Positions 1-12,836 of a DNA stretch of 64,000 nt are shown here, one piece after another. The DNA is from Crossaster papposus (taxonomy: Eukaryota; Echinodermata; Asteroidea; Velatida; Solasteridae). The position numbers and the translations under genes were made by a program. The stretch is taken from positions 992,001-1,056,000 of the forward strand of contig JBAIAA010000009.1 in the NCBI GenBank assembly GCA_037893245.1, in the 5' to 3' direction. Positions within the stretch are counted from its first letter, which is position 1; every line of letters begins with the position of its first letter. The notes beneath the pieces were generated by a model. That model saw only the letters and a program-made list of their open reading frames with translations, made no database searches and was not told where the DNA came from.

Positions 1-594
1 CCAGATTTCTCACTGGAAAAACAAACAAACTGAGAGGCTCATGCGTCAGTATACTGGCGGCATAGGCCTATGTGGCAATACACGTGTACATACATACACA
101 TCAGAAAACATGGCTGCGAATGAGGATAATGTTCTCGACATATATCTGAGCTGCGAACCTCAACGTTGTTGGAGAATGAAGAAACATTCACCACCTCCAC
201 ATCTGAGCTAACATATCGCCAAAATTCTCACCGGAAGAGACCAAAACTTTGAGACACATGCGTCAGGACACTGGCGGCATAGCCCTATGCGGCAATACAC
301 GTGTACACGCATAAACATAAGAAAACATGGCTGCAAAAGAGGATAATTTTATGAACTTATATCTGAGCTGCGAACCTCAACGTTGTTCGAGAATGAAGAG
401 ACACTCACCAGCTCGACATCCGAGCCAAAATATTACCAAATTTCCCACTGGAAAAAAACCAAACTGAGAAACTCATGCGTCAGGATACTGGCGGCAAAGG
501 CCTATGTGGCAATACACGTGTACATACATACACATCAGAAAACATGGCTGCGAATGAGGATAATGTTCTCGACATATATCTGAGCTGCGAACCT

Positions 595-811
595 CAACGT
601 TGTTCGAGAATGAAGAGACACTCACCAGCTCGACATCTGAGCCAAAATATTGCCAAATTTCTCACTGGAACAAACCTAAACTGAGAGACTCATGCGTCCG
701 GACACTGGCGGCATATGCCTATGTGGCACTACACGTGTACATGCAAACACATCAGAAAACATGGCTGCGAATGAGGATATTTTTCTCGACATATATCTGA
801 GCTGCGAGCCT
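595..811 (+). repeat. Reference full-length monomer, class A
   Basis: A typical unit, starting at the anchor. Landmarks in order are the palindrome CAACGTTG (595-602), TCGAGAA (604-610), CTCGACATCTGAGCC (from 629), an AT-rich AAAATATTGCC stretch, the CTCACTGG box, GAGACTCATGCGTC, the palindrome GGCATATGCC (710-719), the palindrome TACACGTGTA (730-739), AAAACATGGCTGCGAATGAG (756-775) and TTTTTCTCGACATATATC. Class A usually has GGCACTACACGTG before the E-box-like core and either ACATACAA or ACATGCAA after it. It commonly ends in CTGCGAGCC, whereas other classes end in CTGCGAACC. Confidence 0.93.
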
Positions 812-969
812 CAACGTTGTTCGAGAATGAAGAGATACTCACAAGCTCGACATCCGAGCCAAATTATTGCCAAATTTCTCACTGGAAAATAAACCCAAAC
901 TGTGAGACTCATGCTTCTGGACACTGGTGACATGATAATGTTCTCGACATGTATCTGAGCTGCGAACCT
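812..969 (+). repeat. Short monomer class S (157-159 bp), 31 copies
   Basis: S replaces the middle of the unit: after GGACACTGG it runs TGACATGATAATGTTCTCGAC, so about 60 bp containing both central palindromes and the AAAACATGG segment are missing. It also carries private bases (CTGTGAGACTCATGCTTCT). Anchor starts of the 31 copies: 812, 1368, 2828, 7978, 8790, 11118, 12577, 13170, 13978, 16738, 18414, 19872, 20680, 22789, 24247, 25055, 26084, 29280, 31608, 33705, 36033, 37913, 38721, 39529, 40771, 42013, 42821, 44496, 45304, 49368 and 51046. Most follow a CACAAGCTCGACATCCGAG first half. Shared private bases suggest a single origin. Confidence 0.92.
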
Positions 970-1186
970 CAACGTTGTTCGAGAATGAAGAGACACTCAC
1001 CAGCTCGACATCTGAGCCAAAATATTGCCAAATTTCTCACTGGAACAAACCTAAACTGAGAGACTCATGCGTCAGGACACTGGCGGCATATGCCTATGTG
1101 GCACTACACGTGTACATACAAACACATCAGAAAACATTGCTGCGAATGAGGATATTTTTTTCGACATATATCTGAGCTGCGAGCCT

Positions 1187-1367
1187 CAACGTTGTTCGAG
1201 ATTATAGAGACACTCACCAGCTGGAACAAACCTAAACTGAGAGACTCATGCGTCCGGACACTGGCGGCATATGCCTATGTGGCACTACACGTGTACATGC
1301 AAACACATCAGAAAACATGGCTGCGAATGAGGATATTTTTCTCGACATATATCTGAGCTGCGAGCCT
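1187..1367 (+). repeat. Monomer with 36-bp internal deletion (181 bp)
   Basis: The sequence passes directly from CACTCACCAGCT to GGAACAAACC, so the CGACATCTGAGCC / AAAATATTGCC / CTCACT part is missing. The distance to the next anchor is 181 bp. This is the only copy of this deletion that I saw, so it was not amplified. Confidence 0.88.
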
Positions 1368-2393
1368 CAACGTTGTTCGAGAATGAAGAGACACTCACAA
1401 GCTCGACATCCGAGCCAAAATATTGCCAAATTTCTCACTGAAAAAAACACCAAACTTTGAGACTCATGCTTCTGGACACTGGTGACATGATAATGTTCTC
1501 GACATGTATCTGAGCTGCGAACCTCAACGTTGTTCGAGAATGAAGAGACACTCACCAGCTCGACATCTGAGCCAAAATATTGCCAAATTTCTCACTGGAA
1601 CAAACCTAAACTGAGAGACTCATGCGTCAGGACACTGGCGGCATATGCCTATGTGGCACTACACGTGTACATACAAACACATCAGAAAACATGGCTGCGA
1701 ATGAGGATATTTTTCTCGACATATATCTGAGCTGCGAGCCTCAACGTTGTTCGAGATTATAGAGACACTCACCAGCTCGACATCCGAGCCAAAATATTGC
1801 CAAATTTCTCACTGGAAAAAACCCCAAACTGAGAGACTCATGCGTCAGGATACTGGCGGCATAGGCCTATGTGGCAATACACGTGTACATACATACACAT
1901 CAGAAAACATGGCTGCGAATGAGGATAATGTTCTCAACATATATCTGAGCTGCGAACCTCAACGTTGTTCGAGAATGAGGAGACACTCACCAGCTCGACA
2001 TCTGAGCCAAAATATTGCCAAATTTCTCACTGGAACAAACATAAACTGAGAGACTCATGCGTCAGGACACTGGCGGCATATGCCTATGCGGCAATACACG
2101 TGTACATACAAACACATCAGAAAACATGGCTGCGAATGAGGATATTTTTCTCGACATATATCTGAGCTGCGAGCCTCAACGTTGTTCGAGAATGAAGAGA
2201 CACTCACCAGCTCGACATCTGAGCCAAAATATTGCCAAATTTCTCACTGGAACAAACCTAAACTTAGAGACTCATGCGTCAGGACACTGGCGGCATATGC
2301 CTATGTGGCACTACACGTGTACATACAAACACATCAGAAAACATGGCTGCGAATGAGGATATTTTTCTCGACATATATCTGAGCTGCGAGCCT

Positions 2394-2610
2394 CAACGTT
2401 GTTCGAGAATAAAGAGACACTCACCAGCTCGACATCCGAGCCAAAATATTGCCAAATTCCTCACTGGAAAAAACCCAAACTGAGAGACTCATGCGTCAGG
2501 ATACTGGCGGCATAGGCCTATGTGGCAATACACGTGTACATACATACACATCAGAAAACATGGCTGCGAATGAGGATAATGTTCTCGACATATATCTGAG
2601 CTGCGAACCT
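2394..2610 (+). repeat. Full-length monomer, class B
   Basis: Differs from class A by GGATACTGG for GGACACTGG, the 12-bp palindrome CATAGGCCTATG (2511-2522) for GGCATATGCC, GGCAATACACGTG, a second ACAT (ACATACATACAC), and GATAATGTTCTCGAC for GATATTTTTCTCGAC. The 10-bp palindrome TACACGTGTA is kept (2529-2538). Class B units are scattered through the array, often next to class A. They are one element of the trimer HOR at 4-6 kb. Confidence 0.88.
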
Positions 2611-4069
2611 CAACGTTGTTCGAGAATGAAGAGACACTCACCAGCTCGACATCTGAGCCAAAATATTGCCAAATTTCTCACTGGAACAAACCTAAACTGA
2701 GAGACTCATGCGTCAGGACACTGGCGGCATATGCCTATGTGGCACTACACGTGTACATGCAAACACACCAGAAAACATGCCTGCGAATGAGGATATTTTT
2801 CTCGACATATATCTGAGCTGCGAGCATCAACGTTGTTCGAGAATGAAGAGACACTCACAAGCTCGACATCCGAGCCAAAATATTGCCAAATTTCTCACTG
2901 GAAAAACAACCAAACTGTGAGACTCATGCTTCTGGACACTGGTGACATGATAATGTTGTCGACATGTATCTGAGCTGCGAACCTCAACGTTGTTCGAGAA
3001 TGAAGAGACACTCACCAGCTCGACATCTGAGCCAAAATATTGCCAAATTTCTCACTGGAACAAACCTAAACTGAGAGACTCATGCGTCCGGACACTGGCG
3101 TCATATGCCTATGTGGCACTACACGTGTACATGCAAACACATCAGAAAACATGGCTGCGAATGAGGATATTTTTCTCGACATATATCTGAGCTGCGAGCC
3201 TCAACGTTGTTCGAGAATAAAGAGACACTCACAAGCTCGACATCCGAGCCAAAATATTGCCAAATTTCTCACTGGAACAAACCTAAACTGAGAGACTCAT
3301 GCGTCAGGACACTGGCGGTATATGCCTATGTGGCACTACACGTGTACATACAAACACATCAGAAAACATGGCTGCGAATGAGGATATTTTTCTCGACATA
3401 TATCTGAGCTGCGAGCCTCAACGTTGTTCGAGATTATAGAGACACTCACCAGCTCGACATCCGAGCCAAAATATTGCCAAATTTCTCGCTGGAAAAAACC
3501 CAAACTGAGAGACTCATGCGTCAGGATACTGGCGGCATAGGCCTATGTGGCAATACACGTGTACATACATACACATCAGAAAACATGGCTGCGAATGAGG
3601 ATAATGTTCTCAACATATATCTGAGCTGCGAACCTCAACGTTGTTCGAGAATGAGGAGAAACTCACCAGTTCGACATCTGAGCCAAAATATTGCCAAAAT
3701 TGTCACTGGAACAAACATAAACTGAGAGACTCATGCGTCAGGACACTGGCGGCATATGCCTATGTGGCAATACACGTGTACATACAAACACATCAGAAAA
3801 CATGCCTGCGAACGAGGATATTTTTCTCGACATATATCTGAGCTGCGAACCTCAACGTTGTTGGAGAATGAAGAGACATTCACCACCTCCACATCTGAGC
3901 TAACATATCGCAAACATTCTCACCGGAAGAGACCAAAACTTTGAGACACATGCGTCAGGACACTGGCGGCATATGCCTATGTGGCACTACACGTGTACAT
4001 ACAAACACATCAGAAAACTTGGCTGCGAATGGGGATAATGTTCTCGACATATATCTGAGCTGCGAACCT

Positions 4070-6241
4070 CAACGTTGTTCGAGAATGAGGAGACACTCAC
4101 CAGCTCGACATCTGAGCCAAAATATTGCCAAATTTCTCACTGGAACAAACCTAAACTGAGAGACTCATGCGTCAGGACACTGTCGGCATATGCCTATGTG
4201 GCAATACACGTGTACATACAAACACATCAGAAAACATGCCTGCGAATGAGGATATTTTTCTCGACATATATCTGAGCTGCGAACCTCAACGTTGTTGGAG
4301 AAAGAAGAGACATTCACCACCTCCACATCTGAGCTAACATATCGCCAAAATTCTCACCGGAAGAGACCAAAACTTTGAGACACATGCGTCAGGACACTGG
4401 CGGCATATGCCTATGTGGCACTACACGTGTACATACAAACACATCAGAAAACATGGCTGCGAATGAGGATATTTTTTTCGACATATATCTGAGCTGCGAG
4501 CCTCAACGTTGTTCGAGATTATAAAGACACTCACCAGCGCGACATCCGAGCCAAAATATTGCCAAATTTCTCATTGGAAAAAACCTAAACTGAGAGACTC
4601 ATGCGTCAGGATATTGGCGGCATAGGCCTATTTGGCAATACACGTGTACATACATACACATCAGAAAACATGGCTGCGAATGAGAATAATTTTCTCGACA
4701 TATATCTGAGCTGCGAACCTCAACGTTGTTCGAGAATAAGGAGACACTCACCAGCTCGACATCCGAGCCAAAATATTGCCAAATTTCTCACTGAAAAAAA
4801 AACCAAACTGAGAGACTCATGCGTCAGGACACTGGCGGCATATGCCTATGTGGCAATACACGTGTACATACAAACACATCAGAAAACATGCCTGTGAACG
4901 AGGATATTTTTCTCGACATATATCTGAGCTGCGAACCTCAACGTTGTTGGAGAATGAAGAGACATTCACCACCTCCACATCTGAGCTAACATATCGCAAA
5001 AATTCTCACCGGAAGAGACCAAAACTTTGAGACACATGCGTCAGGACACTGGCGGCACATGCCTATGTGGCACTACACGTGTACATACAAACACATCAGA
5101 AAACATGGCTGCGAATGAGGATATTTTTCTCGACATATATCTGAGCTGCGAGCCTCAACGTTGTTCGAGATTATAGAGACACTCACCAGCTCGACATCCG
5201 AGCCAAAATATTGCCAAATGTCTCACTGGAAAAAATCCTAAACTGAGAGACTCATGCGTCAGGATACTAGCGGCATAGGCCTATTTGGCAATACACGTGT
5301 ACATACATACACATCAGAAAACATGGCTGCGAATGAGGATAATGTTCTCGACATATATCTGAGCTGCGAACCTCAACGTTGTTCGAGAATGAGGAGACAC
5401 TCACCAGCTCGACATCTGAGCCAAAATATTGCCAAATTTCTCACTGGAACAAACCTAAACTGAGAGACTCATGCGTCAGGACACTGGCGGCATATGCCTA
5501 TGTGGCAATACACGTGTACATACAAACACATCAGAAAACATGCCTGCGAATGAGGATATTTTTCTCGACATATATCTGAGCTGCGAACCTCAACGTTGTT
5601 GGAGAATGAAGAGACATTCACCACCTCCACATCTGAGCTAACATATCGCCAAAATTCTCACCGGAAGAGACCAAAACTTTGAGACACATGCGTCAGGACA
5701 CTGGCGGCATATGCCTATGTGGCACTACACGTGTACATACAAACACATCAGAAAACATGGCTGCGAATGAGGATATTTTTCTCGACATATATCTGAGCTG
5801 CGAGCCTCAACGTTGTTCGAGATTATAAAGACACTCACCAGCTCGACATCCGAGCCAAAATATTGCCAAATTTCTCATTGGAAAAAACCTAAACTGAGAG
5901 ACTCATGCGTCAGGATACTGGCGGCATAGGCCTATTTGGCAATACACGTGTACATACATACACATCAGAAAACATGGCTGCGAATGAGAATAATTTTCTC
6001 GACATATATCTGAGCTGCGAACCTCAACGTTGTTCGAGAATAAGGAGACACTCACCAGCTCGACATCTGAGCCAAAATATTGCCAAATTTCTCACTGGAA
6101 CAAACCTAAACTGAGAGACTCATGCGTCAGGACACTGGCGGCATATGCCTATGTGGCAATACACGTGTACATACAAACACATCAGAAAACATGCCTGCGA
6201 ATGAGGATATTTTTCTCGACATATATCTGAGCTGCGAACCT
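4070..6241 (+). repeat. Trimeric higher-order repeat, about 651 bp
   Basis: The order A-like (AATACACGTG) then D+A then B repeats three times, starting at anchors 4070, 4721 and 5374. A fourth A-like unit (6025) is followed by D+C instead. Trimer lengths are 651, 653 and 651 bp, with small A-run slips. Private variants shared across copies, such as GGCCTATTTGGC in the B units, show that the trimer was the amplified unit. Confidence 0.85.
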
Positions 6242-6458
6242 CAACGTTGTTGGAGAATGAAGAGACATTCACCACCTCCACATCTGAGCTAACATATCGC
6301 CAAAATTCTCACTGGAAGAGACCACAACTTTGAGACACATGCGTCAGGACAATGGCGGCATAGGCCTATGCGGCAATACACGTGTACACGCATAAACATA
6401 AGAAAACATGGCTGCGAATGAGGATAATTTTATAAACTTATATCTGAGCTGCGAACCT
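6242..6458 (+). repeat. Full-length monomer, D half joined to C half
   Basis: The first half is the divergent D form: TTGGAGAATG, CATTCACCACCTCCACATC, CTAACATATCGCC and a GAAGAGACC box. The second half is C: the 14-bp palindrome GCATAGGCCTATGC (6358-6371), ACACGCATAAACATA, and a TTTTATAAACTTA form (TTTTATGAACTTA elsewhere) in place of TTCTCGAC. D and C usually travel together, but D is also joined to A (for example 4287-4503) and C to an A/B first half (for example 13,544-13,760). The halves therefore recombine. Confidence 0.87.
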
Positions 6459-7329
6459 CAACGTTGTTCGAGAATGAAGAGACACTCACCAGCTCGACAT
6501 CCGAGCCAAAATATTACCACATTTCTCACTGGAAAAAAACCAAACTGAGTGACTCATGCGTCACGATACTGGCGGCATAGGCCTATGTGGTAATACACGT
6601 GTACATACATACACATCAGAAAACATGGCTGCGAATGAGGATAATGTTCTCGACATATATCTGAGCTGCGAACCTCAACGTTGTTCGAGAATGAAGAGAC
6701 ACTAACCAGCTCGACATCTGAGCCAAAATATTGCCAAATTTCTCACTGGAACAAACCTAAACTGAGAGACTCATGCGTCAGGACACTGGCGGCATATGCC
6801 TATGTGGCACTACACGTGTACATGCAAACACATCAGAACACATGGCTGCGAATGAGGATATTTTTCTCGACATATATCTGAGCTGCGAGCCTCAACGTTG
6901 TTCGAGAATGAAGAGACACTCACAAGCTCGACATCCGAGCCAAAATATTGCCAAATTTCTCACTGGAACAAACCTAAACTGAGAGACTCATGCGTCAGGA
7001 CACTGGCGGCATATGCCTATGTGGCACTACACGTGTACATACAAACACATCAGAAAACATGGCTGTGAATGAGGATATTTTTCTCGACATATATCTGAGC
7101 TGCGAACCTCAACGTTGTTCGAGAATGAAGAGACACTAACCAGCTCGACATCTGAGCCAAAATATTGCCAAATTTCTCACTGGAACAAACCTAAACGGAG
7201 AGACTCATGCGTCAGGATACTGGCGGCATAGGCCTATTTGGCAATACACGTGTACATACATACACATCAGAAAACATGGCTGCGAATGAAGATAATGTTC
7301 TCGACATATATCTGAGCTGCGAACCTCAA

Positions 7330-10300
7330 CGTTGTTCGAGAATGAGGAGACACTCACCAGCTCGACATCTGAGCCAAAATATTGCCAAATTTCTCACTGG
7401 AACAAACCTAAACTGAGAGACTCATGCGTCAGGACACTGGCGGCATATGCCTATGTGGCAATACACGTGTACATACAAACACATCAGAAAACATGCCTGC
7501 GAATGAGGATATTTTTCTCGACATAAATCTGAGCTGCGAACCTCAACGTTGTTGGAGAATGAAGAAACATTCACCACCTCCACATCTGAGCTAACATATC
7601 GCCAAAATTCTCACCGGAAGAGACCAAAACTTTGAGAGACATGCGTCAGGACAATGGCGGCATAGGCCTATGCGGCAATACACGTGTACACGCATAAACA
7701 TAAGAAAACATGGCTGCGAATGAGGATAATTTTATGAACTTATATCTGAGCTGCGAACCTCAACGTTGTTCGAGAATGAAGAGACACTAACCAGCTCGAC
7801 ATCTGAGCCAAAATATTGCCAAATTTCTCACTGGAACAAACCTAAACTGAGAGACTCATGCGTCAGGACACTGGCGCCATATGCCTATGTGGCACTACAC
7901 GTGTACATGCAAACACATCAGAAAACATGGCTGCGAATGAGGATATTTTTCTCGACATATATCTCAGCTGCGAGCCTCAACGTTGTTCGAGAATGAAGAG
8001 ACACTCACAAGCTCGACATCCGAGCCAAAATATTGCCAAATTTCTCACTGAAAAAAAAAACCAAACTGTGAGACTCATGCTTATGTTCACTGGTGACATG
8101 ATAATGTTCTCGACATGTATCTGAGCTGCGAACCTCAACGTTGTTCGAGAATGAAGAGACACTCATCAGCTCGACATCTGAGCCAAAATATTGCCAAGTT
8201 TCTCACTGGAAAAAACCTAAACTGAGAGACTCATGCGTTAGGACACTGGCGGCATATGCCTATGTGGCACTACACGTGTACATACAAACACATCAGAAAA
8301 AATGGCTGCGAATGAGGATAATGTTCTCGACATATATCTGAGCTGCGAACCTCAACGTTGTTCGAGAATGAAGAGACACTAACAAGGTCGACATCTGAGC
8401 CAAAATATTGCCAAATTTCACACTGGAACAAACCTAAACTGAGAGACTCATGCGTCAGGACACTGGCGGCATATGCCTATGTGGCACTACACGTGTACAT
8501 GCAAACACATCAGAAAACATGGCTGCGAATGAGGATATTTTTCTCGACTTTTATCTGAGCTGCGAGCCTCAACGTTGTTCGAGAATGAAGAGACACTCAC
8601 AAGCTCGACATCCGAGCCAAAATATTGCCAAATTTCTCACTGAAAAAAACCCACCAAACTGAGAGACTCATGCGTCAGGATACTGGCGGCATAGGCCTAT
8701 GTGGCAATACACGTGTACATACATACGCATCAGAAAACATGGCTGCGAATGAGGATAATGTTCTCGACATATATCTGAGCTGCGAACCTCAACGTTGTTC
8801 GAGAATGAAGAGACACTCACCAGCTCGACATCTGAGCCAAAATATTGCCAAATTTCTCACTGGAAAAACAAAACAAACTGTGAGACTCATGCTTCTGGAC
8901 ACTGGTGACATGATAATGTTCTCGACATGTATCTGAGCTGCGAACCTCAACGTTGTTCGAGAATGAAGAGACACTCATCAGCTGGACATCTGAGCCAAAA
9001 TATTGCCAAATTTCTCACTGGAACAAACCTAAACTGAGAGACTCATGCGTCAGGACACTGGCGGCATATGCCTATGTGGCAATACACGTGTACACGCATA
9101 AACATAAGAAAACATGGCTGCGAATGAGGATAATTTGATGAACTTATATCTGAGCTGTGAACCTCAACGTTGTTCGAGAATGAACAGACACTCACCAGCT
9201 CGACATTTGAGCTAAAATATTGCAAAATTTCTCACTGGAACAAACCTAAACTGAGAGACTCATGCGTCAGGACACTGGCGGCATATGCCTATGTGGCAAT
9301 ACACGTGTACATACAAACACATCAGAAAACATGGCTGCGAATGAGGATAATGTTCTCGACATATATCTGAGCTGCGAACCTCAACGTTGTTCGAGAATGA
9401 GGAGACACTCACCAGCTCTACATCTGAGCCAAAATATTGCCAAATTTCTCACTGGAACAAACCTAAACTGAGAGACTCATGCGTCAGGACACTGGCGGCA
9501 TATGCCTATGTGGCAATACACGTGTACATACAAACACATCAGAAAACATGCCTGCAAATGAGGATATTTGTCTCGACATATATCTGAGCTGAGAACCTCA
9601 ACGTTGTTGGAGAATGAAGAGACATTCACCACCTCCATATCTGAGCTAACATATCGCCAAAATTCTCACCGGAAGAGACCAAAACGTTGAGACACATGCG
9701 TCAGGACACTGGCGGCATAGGCCTATGCGGCAATACACGTGTACACGCATAAACATAAGAAAACATGGCTGTGAATGAGGATAATTTTATGAACTTATAT
9801 CTGAGCTGCGAACCTCAACGTTGTTCGAGAATGAAGAGACACTCACCAGCTCGACATCTGAGCCAAAATATCGCCAAAATTCTCACCGGAAGAGACCAAA
9901 ACTTTGAGACACATGCGTCGGGACACTGGCGGCATAGGCCTATGCGGCAATACACGTGTACACGCATAAACATAAGAAAACATGGCTGCGAATGAGGATA
10001 ATTTTATGAACTTATATCTGAGCTGTGAACCTCAACGTTGTTCGAGAATGAACAGACACTCACCAGCTCGACATTTGAGCCAAAATATTGCAAAATTTCT
10101 CACTGGAACAAACCTAAACTGAGAGACTCATGCGTCACGACACTGGCGGCATATGCCTATGTGGCAATACACGTGTACATACAAACACATCAGAAAACAT
10201 GGCTGTGAATGAGGATAATGTTCTCGACATATATCTGAGCTGCGAACCTCAACGTTGTTCGAGAATGAGGAGACACTCACCAGCTCGACATCTGAGCCAA

Positions 10301-10890
10301 AATATTGCCAAATTTCTCACTGGAACAAACCTAAACTGAGAGACTCATGCGTCAGGACACTGGCGGCATATGCCTATGTGGCAATACACGTGTACATACA
10401 AACACATCAGAAAACATGCCTGCGAATGAGGATATTTTTCTCGACATATATCTGAGCTGCAAACCTCAACGTTGTTGGAGAATGAAGAGACATTCACCAC
10501 CTCCACATCTGAGCTAACATATCGCCAAAATTCTCACCGGAAGAGACCAAAACTTTGAGACACATGCGTCAGGACACTGGCGGCATAGGCCTATGCGGCA
10601 ATACACGTGTACACGCATAAACATAAGAAAACATGGCTGTGAATGAGGATAATTTTATGAACTTATATCTGAGCTGCGAACCTCAACGTTGTTCGAGAAT
10701 GAAGAGACACTCACCAGCTCGACATCTGAGCCAAAATATTGCCAAAGTTCTCACTGGAACAAACCTAAACTTAGAGACTTATGCGTCAGGACACTGGCGG
10801 CATATGCCTATGTGGCACTACACGTGTACATACAAACACATCAGAAAACATGGCTGCGAATGAGGATATTTTTCTCGACATATATCTGAG
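7330..10890 (+). repeat. Segmental block, left copy (partner 24.4-28.2 kb)
   Basis: Matches the second copy with offsets that step between 17,077 and 17,294 bp, exactly one monomer apart. Shared markers include TGGCGCCATATG (7873 / 24,950), AACAAGGTCGACATC (8382 / 25,459), TCGACTTTTATCTG (8545 / 25,622), and AAACCCACCAAACTGA. The left copy has a C-like unit at 8948 that the right one lacks. Confidence 0.82.
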
Positions 10891-11452
10891 CTGCGAGCCT
10901 CAACGTTGTTCGAGAATGAAGAGACACTCACCAGCTCGACATCCGAGCCAAAATATTGCCAAATTTCTCACTGGAAAAAACCTAAACTGAGAGACTCATG
11001 CGTCAGGATACTGGCGGCATAGGCCTATGTGGCACTACACGTGTACATGCAAACACATCAGAAAACATGGCTGCGAATGATGATATTTTTCTCGACATAT
11101 ATCTGAGCTGCGAGCCTCAACGTTGATCGAGAATGAAGAGACACTCACAAGCTCGACATCCGAGCCAAAATATTGCCAAATTTCTCACTGGAAAAAAAAC
11201 CAAACTGTGAGACTCAAGCTTCTGGACACTGGTGACATGATAATGTTCTCGACATGTATCTGAGCTGCGAACCTCAACGTTGTTCGAGAATGAAGAGACA
11301 CTCATCAGCTCGACATCTGAGCCAAAATATTGCCAAATTTCTCACTGGAACAAACCTAAACTGAGAGACTCATGCGTCAGGACACTGGCGGCATATGCCT
11401 GTGTGGCACTACACGTGTACATACAAACACATCAGAAAACATGGCTGCGAAT
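10785..11452 (+). repeat. Duplicated block, offset 2,052 bp, copy 1
   Basis: Shares rare variants with 12,837-13,504: AATGATGATATTTTT, CAACGTTGATCGAG, GACTCAAGCTTCTGG and GCCTGTGTGGCAC. The offset is 2,052 bp. Immediately outside these limits the copies differ. Confidence 0.85.
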
Positions 11453-12836
11453 GAGAATATTTTTCTCGACATATATCTGAGCTGCGAACCTCAACGTTGT
11501 TCGAGAATGAAGAGACACTCACCAGCTCGACATCCGAGCCAAAATATTGACAAATTTCTCACTGGAAAAAAACCAAACTGAGAGACTCATGCGTCAGGAT
11601 ACTGGCGGCATAGGCCTATGTGGCAATACACGTGTACATACATACACATCAGAAAACATGGCTGCGAATGAGGATAATGTTCTCGACATATATCTGAGCT
11701 GCGAACCTCAACGTTGTTCGAGAATGAGGAGACACTCACCAGCTCGATATCTGAGCCAAAATATTGCCAAATTTCTCACTGGAACAAACCTAAACTGAGA
11801 AACTCACGCGTCAGGACACTGGCGGCATATGCCTATGTGGCAATACACGTGTACATACAAACACATCAGAAAACATGCCTGCGAATGAGGATATTTTTCT
11901 CGACATATATCTGAGCTGCGAACCTCAACGTTGTTGGAGAATGAAGAGACATTCACCACCTCCACATCTGAGCTAACATATCGCCAAAATTCTCACCGGA
12001 AGAAACCAAAACTTTAAGACACATGCGTCAGGACACTGGCGGCATAGGCCTATGCGGCAATACACGTGTACACGCATAAACATAAGAAAACATGGCTGCG
12101 AATGAGGATAAGTTTATGAACTTATATCTGAGCTGCGAACCTCAACGTTGTTCGATAATGAAGAGACACTCACCAGCTCGACATCCGAGCCAAAATATTA
12201 CCAAATTTCTCACTGGAAAACACCCAAACTGAGGGACTCATGCGTCAGGATACTGGCGGCATAGGCCTATGTGGCAATACACGTGTACATACATACACAT
12301 CAGAAAACATGGCTGCGAATGAGGATAATGTTCTCGACATATATCTGAGCTGCGAACCTCAACGTTGTTTGAGAATGAAGAGACACTCACCAGCTCGACA
12401 TCCGAGCCAAAATATTGCCAAATTTCTCACTGGAACAAACCTAAACTGAGAGACTCATGCGTCAGGACACTGGCGGCATATGCCTATGTGGCACTACACG
12501 TGTACATGCAAACACATCAGAAAACATGGCTGCGAATGAGGATATTTTTCTCGACATATATCTGAGCTGCGAGCCTCAACGTTGATCGAGAATGAAGAGA
12601 CACTCACAAGCTCGACATCCGAGCCAAAATATTGCCAAATTTCTCACTGGAAAAAAACAAAAAAACTGTGAGACTCATGCTTCTGGACACTGGTGACATG
12701 ATAATGTTCTCGACATGTATCTGAGCTGCGAACCTCAACGTTGTTCGAGAATGAAGAGCCACTCATCAGCTCGACATCTGAGCCAAAATATTGCCAAATT
12801 TCTCACTGGAACAAACCTAAACTGAGAGACTCATGC

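Noticed and set aside
383-583. Recurrent 60-113 codon open frames on both strands, many starting at the ATG in AAAACATGG or GAGAATGAAG
   Set aside because: They repeat with the satellite in several overlapping frames at once. The 217-bp period shifts the frame at each unit, they contain no recognisable domain, and they are copied or lost with monomer variants. They are by-products of the repeat.
595-620. CENP-B box near GTTCGAGAATGAAGAG
   Set aside because: The required A after TTCG plus four bases and the CGGG core are absent. The few CGGG sites (for example near 9,918 and 27,000) lack the upstream TTCG at the right distance.
730-739. Promoter or origin calls on CACGTG and AT-rich words
   Set aside because: The words are part of every monomer and nothing else in the sequence supports transcription or replication starts.
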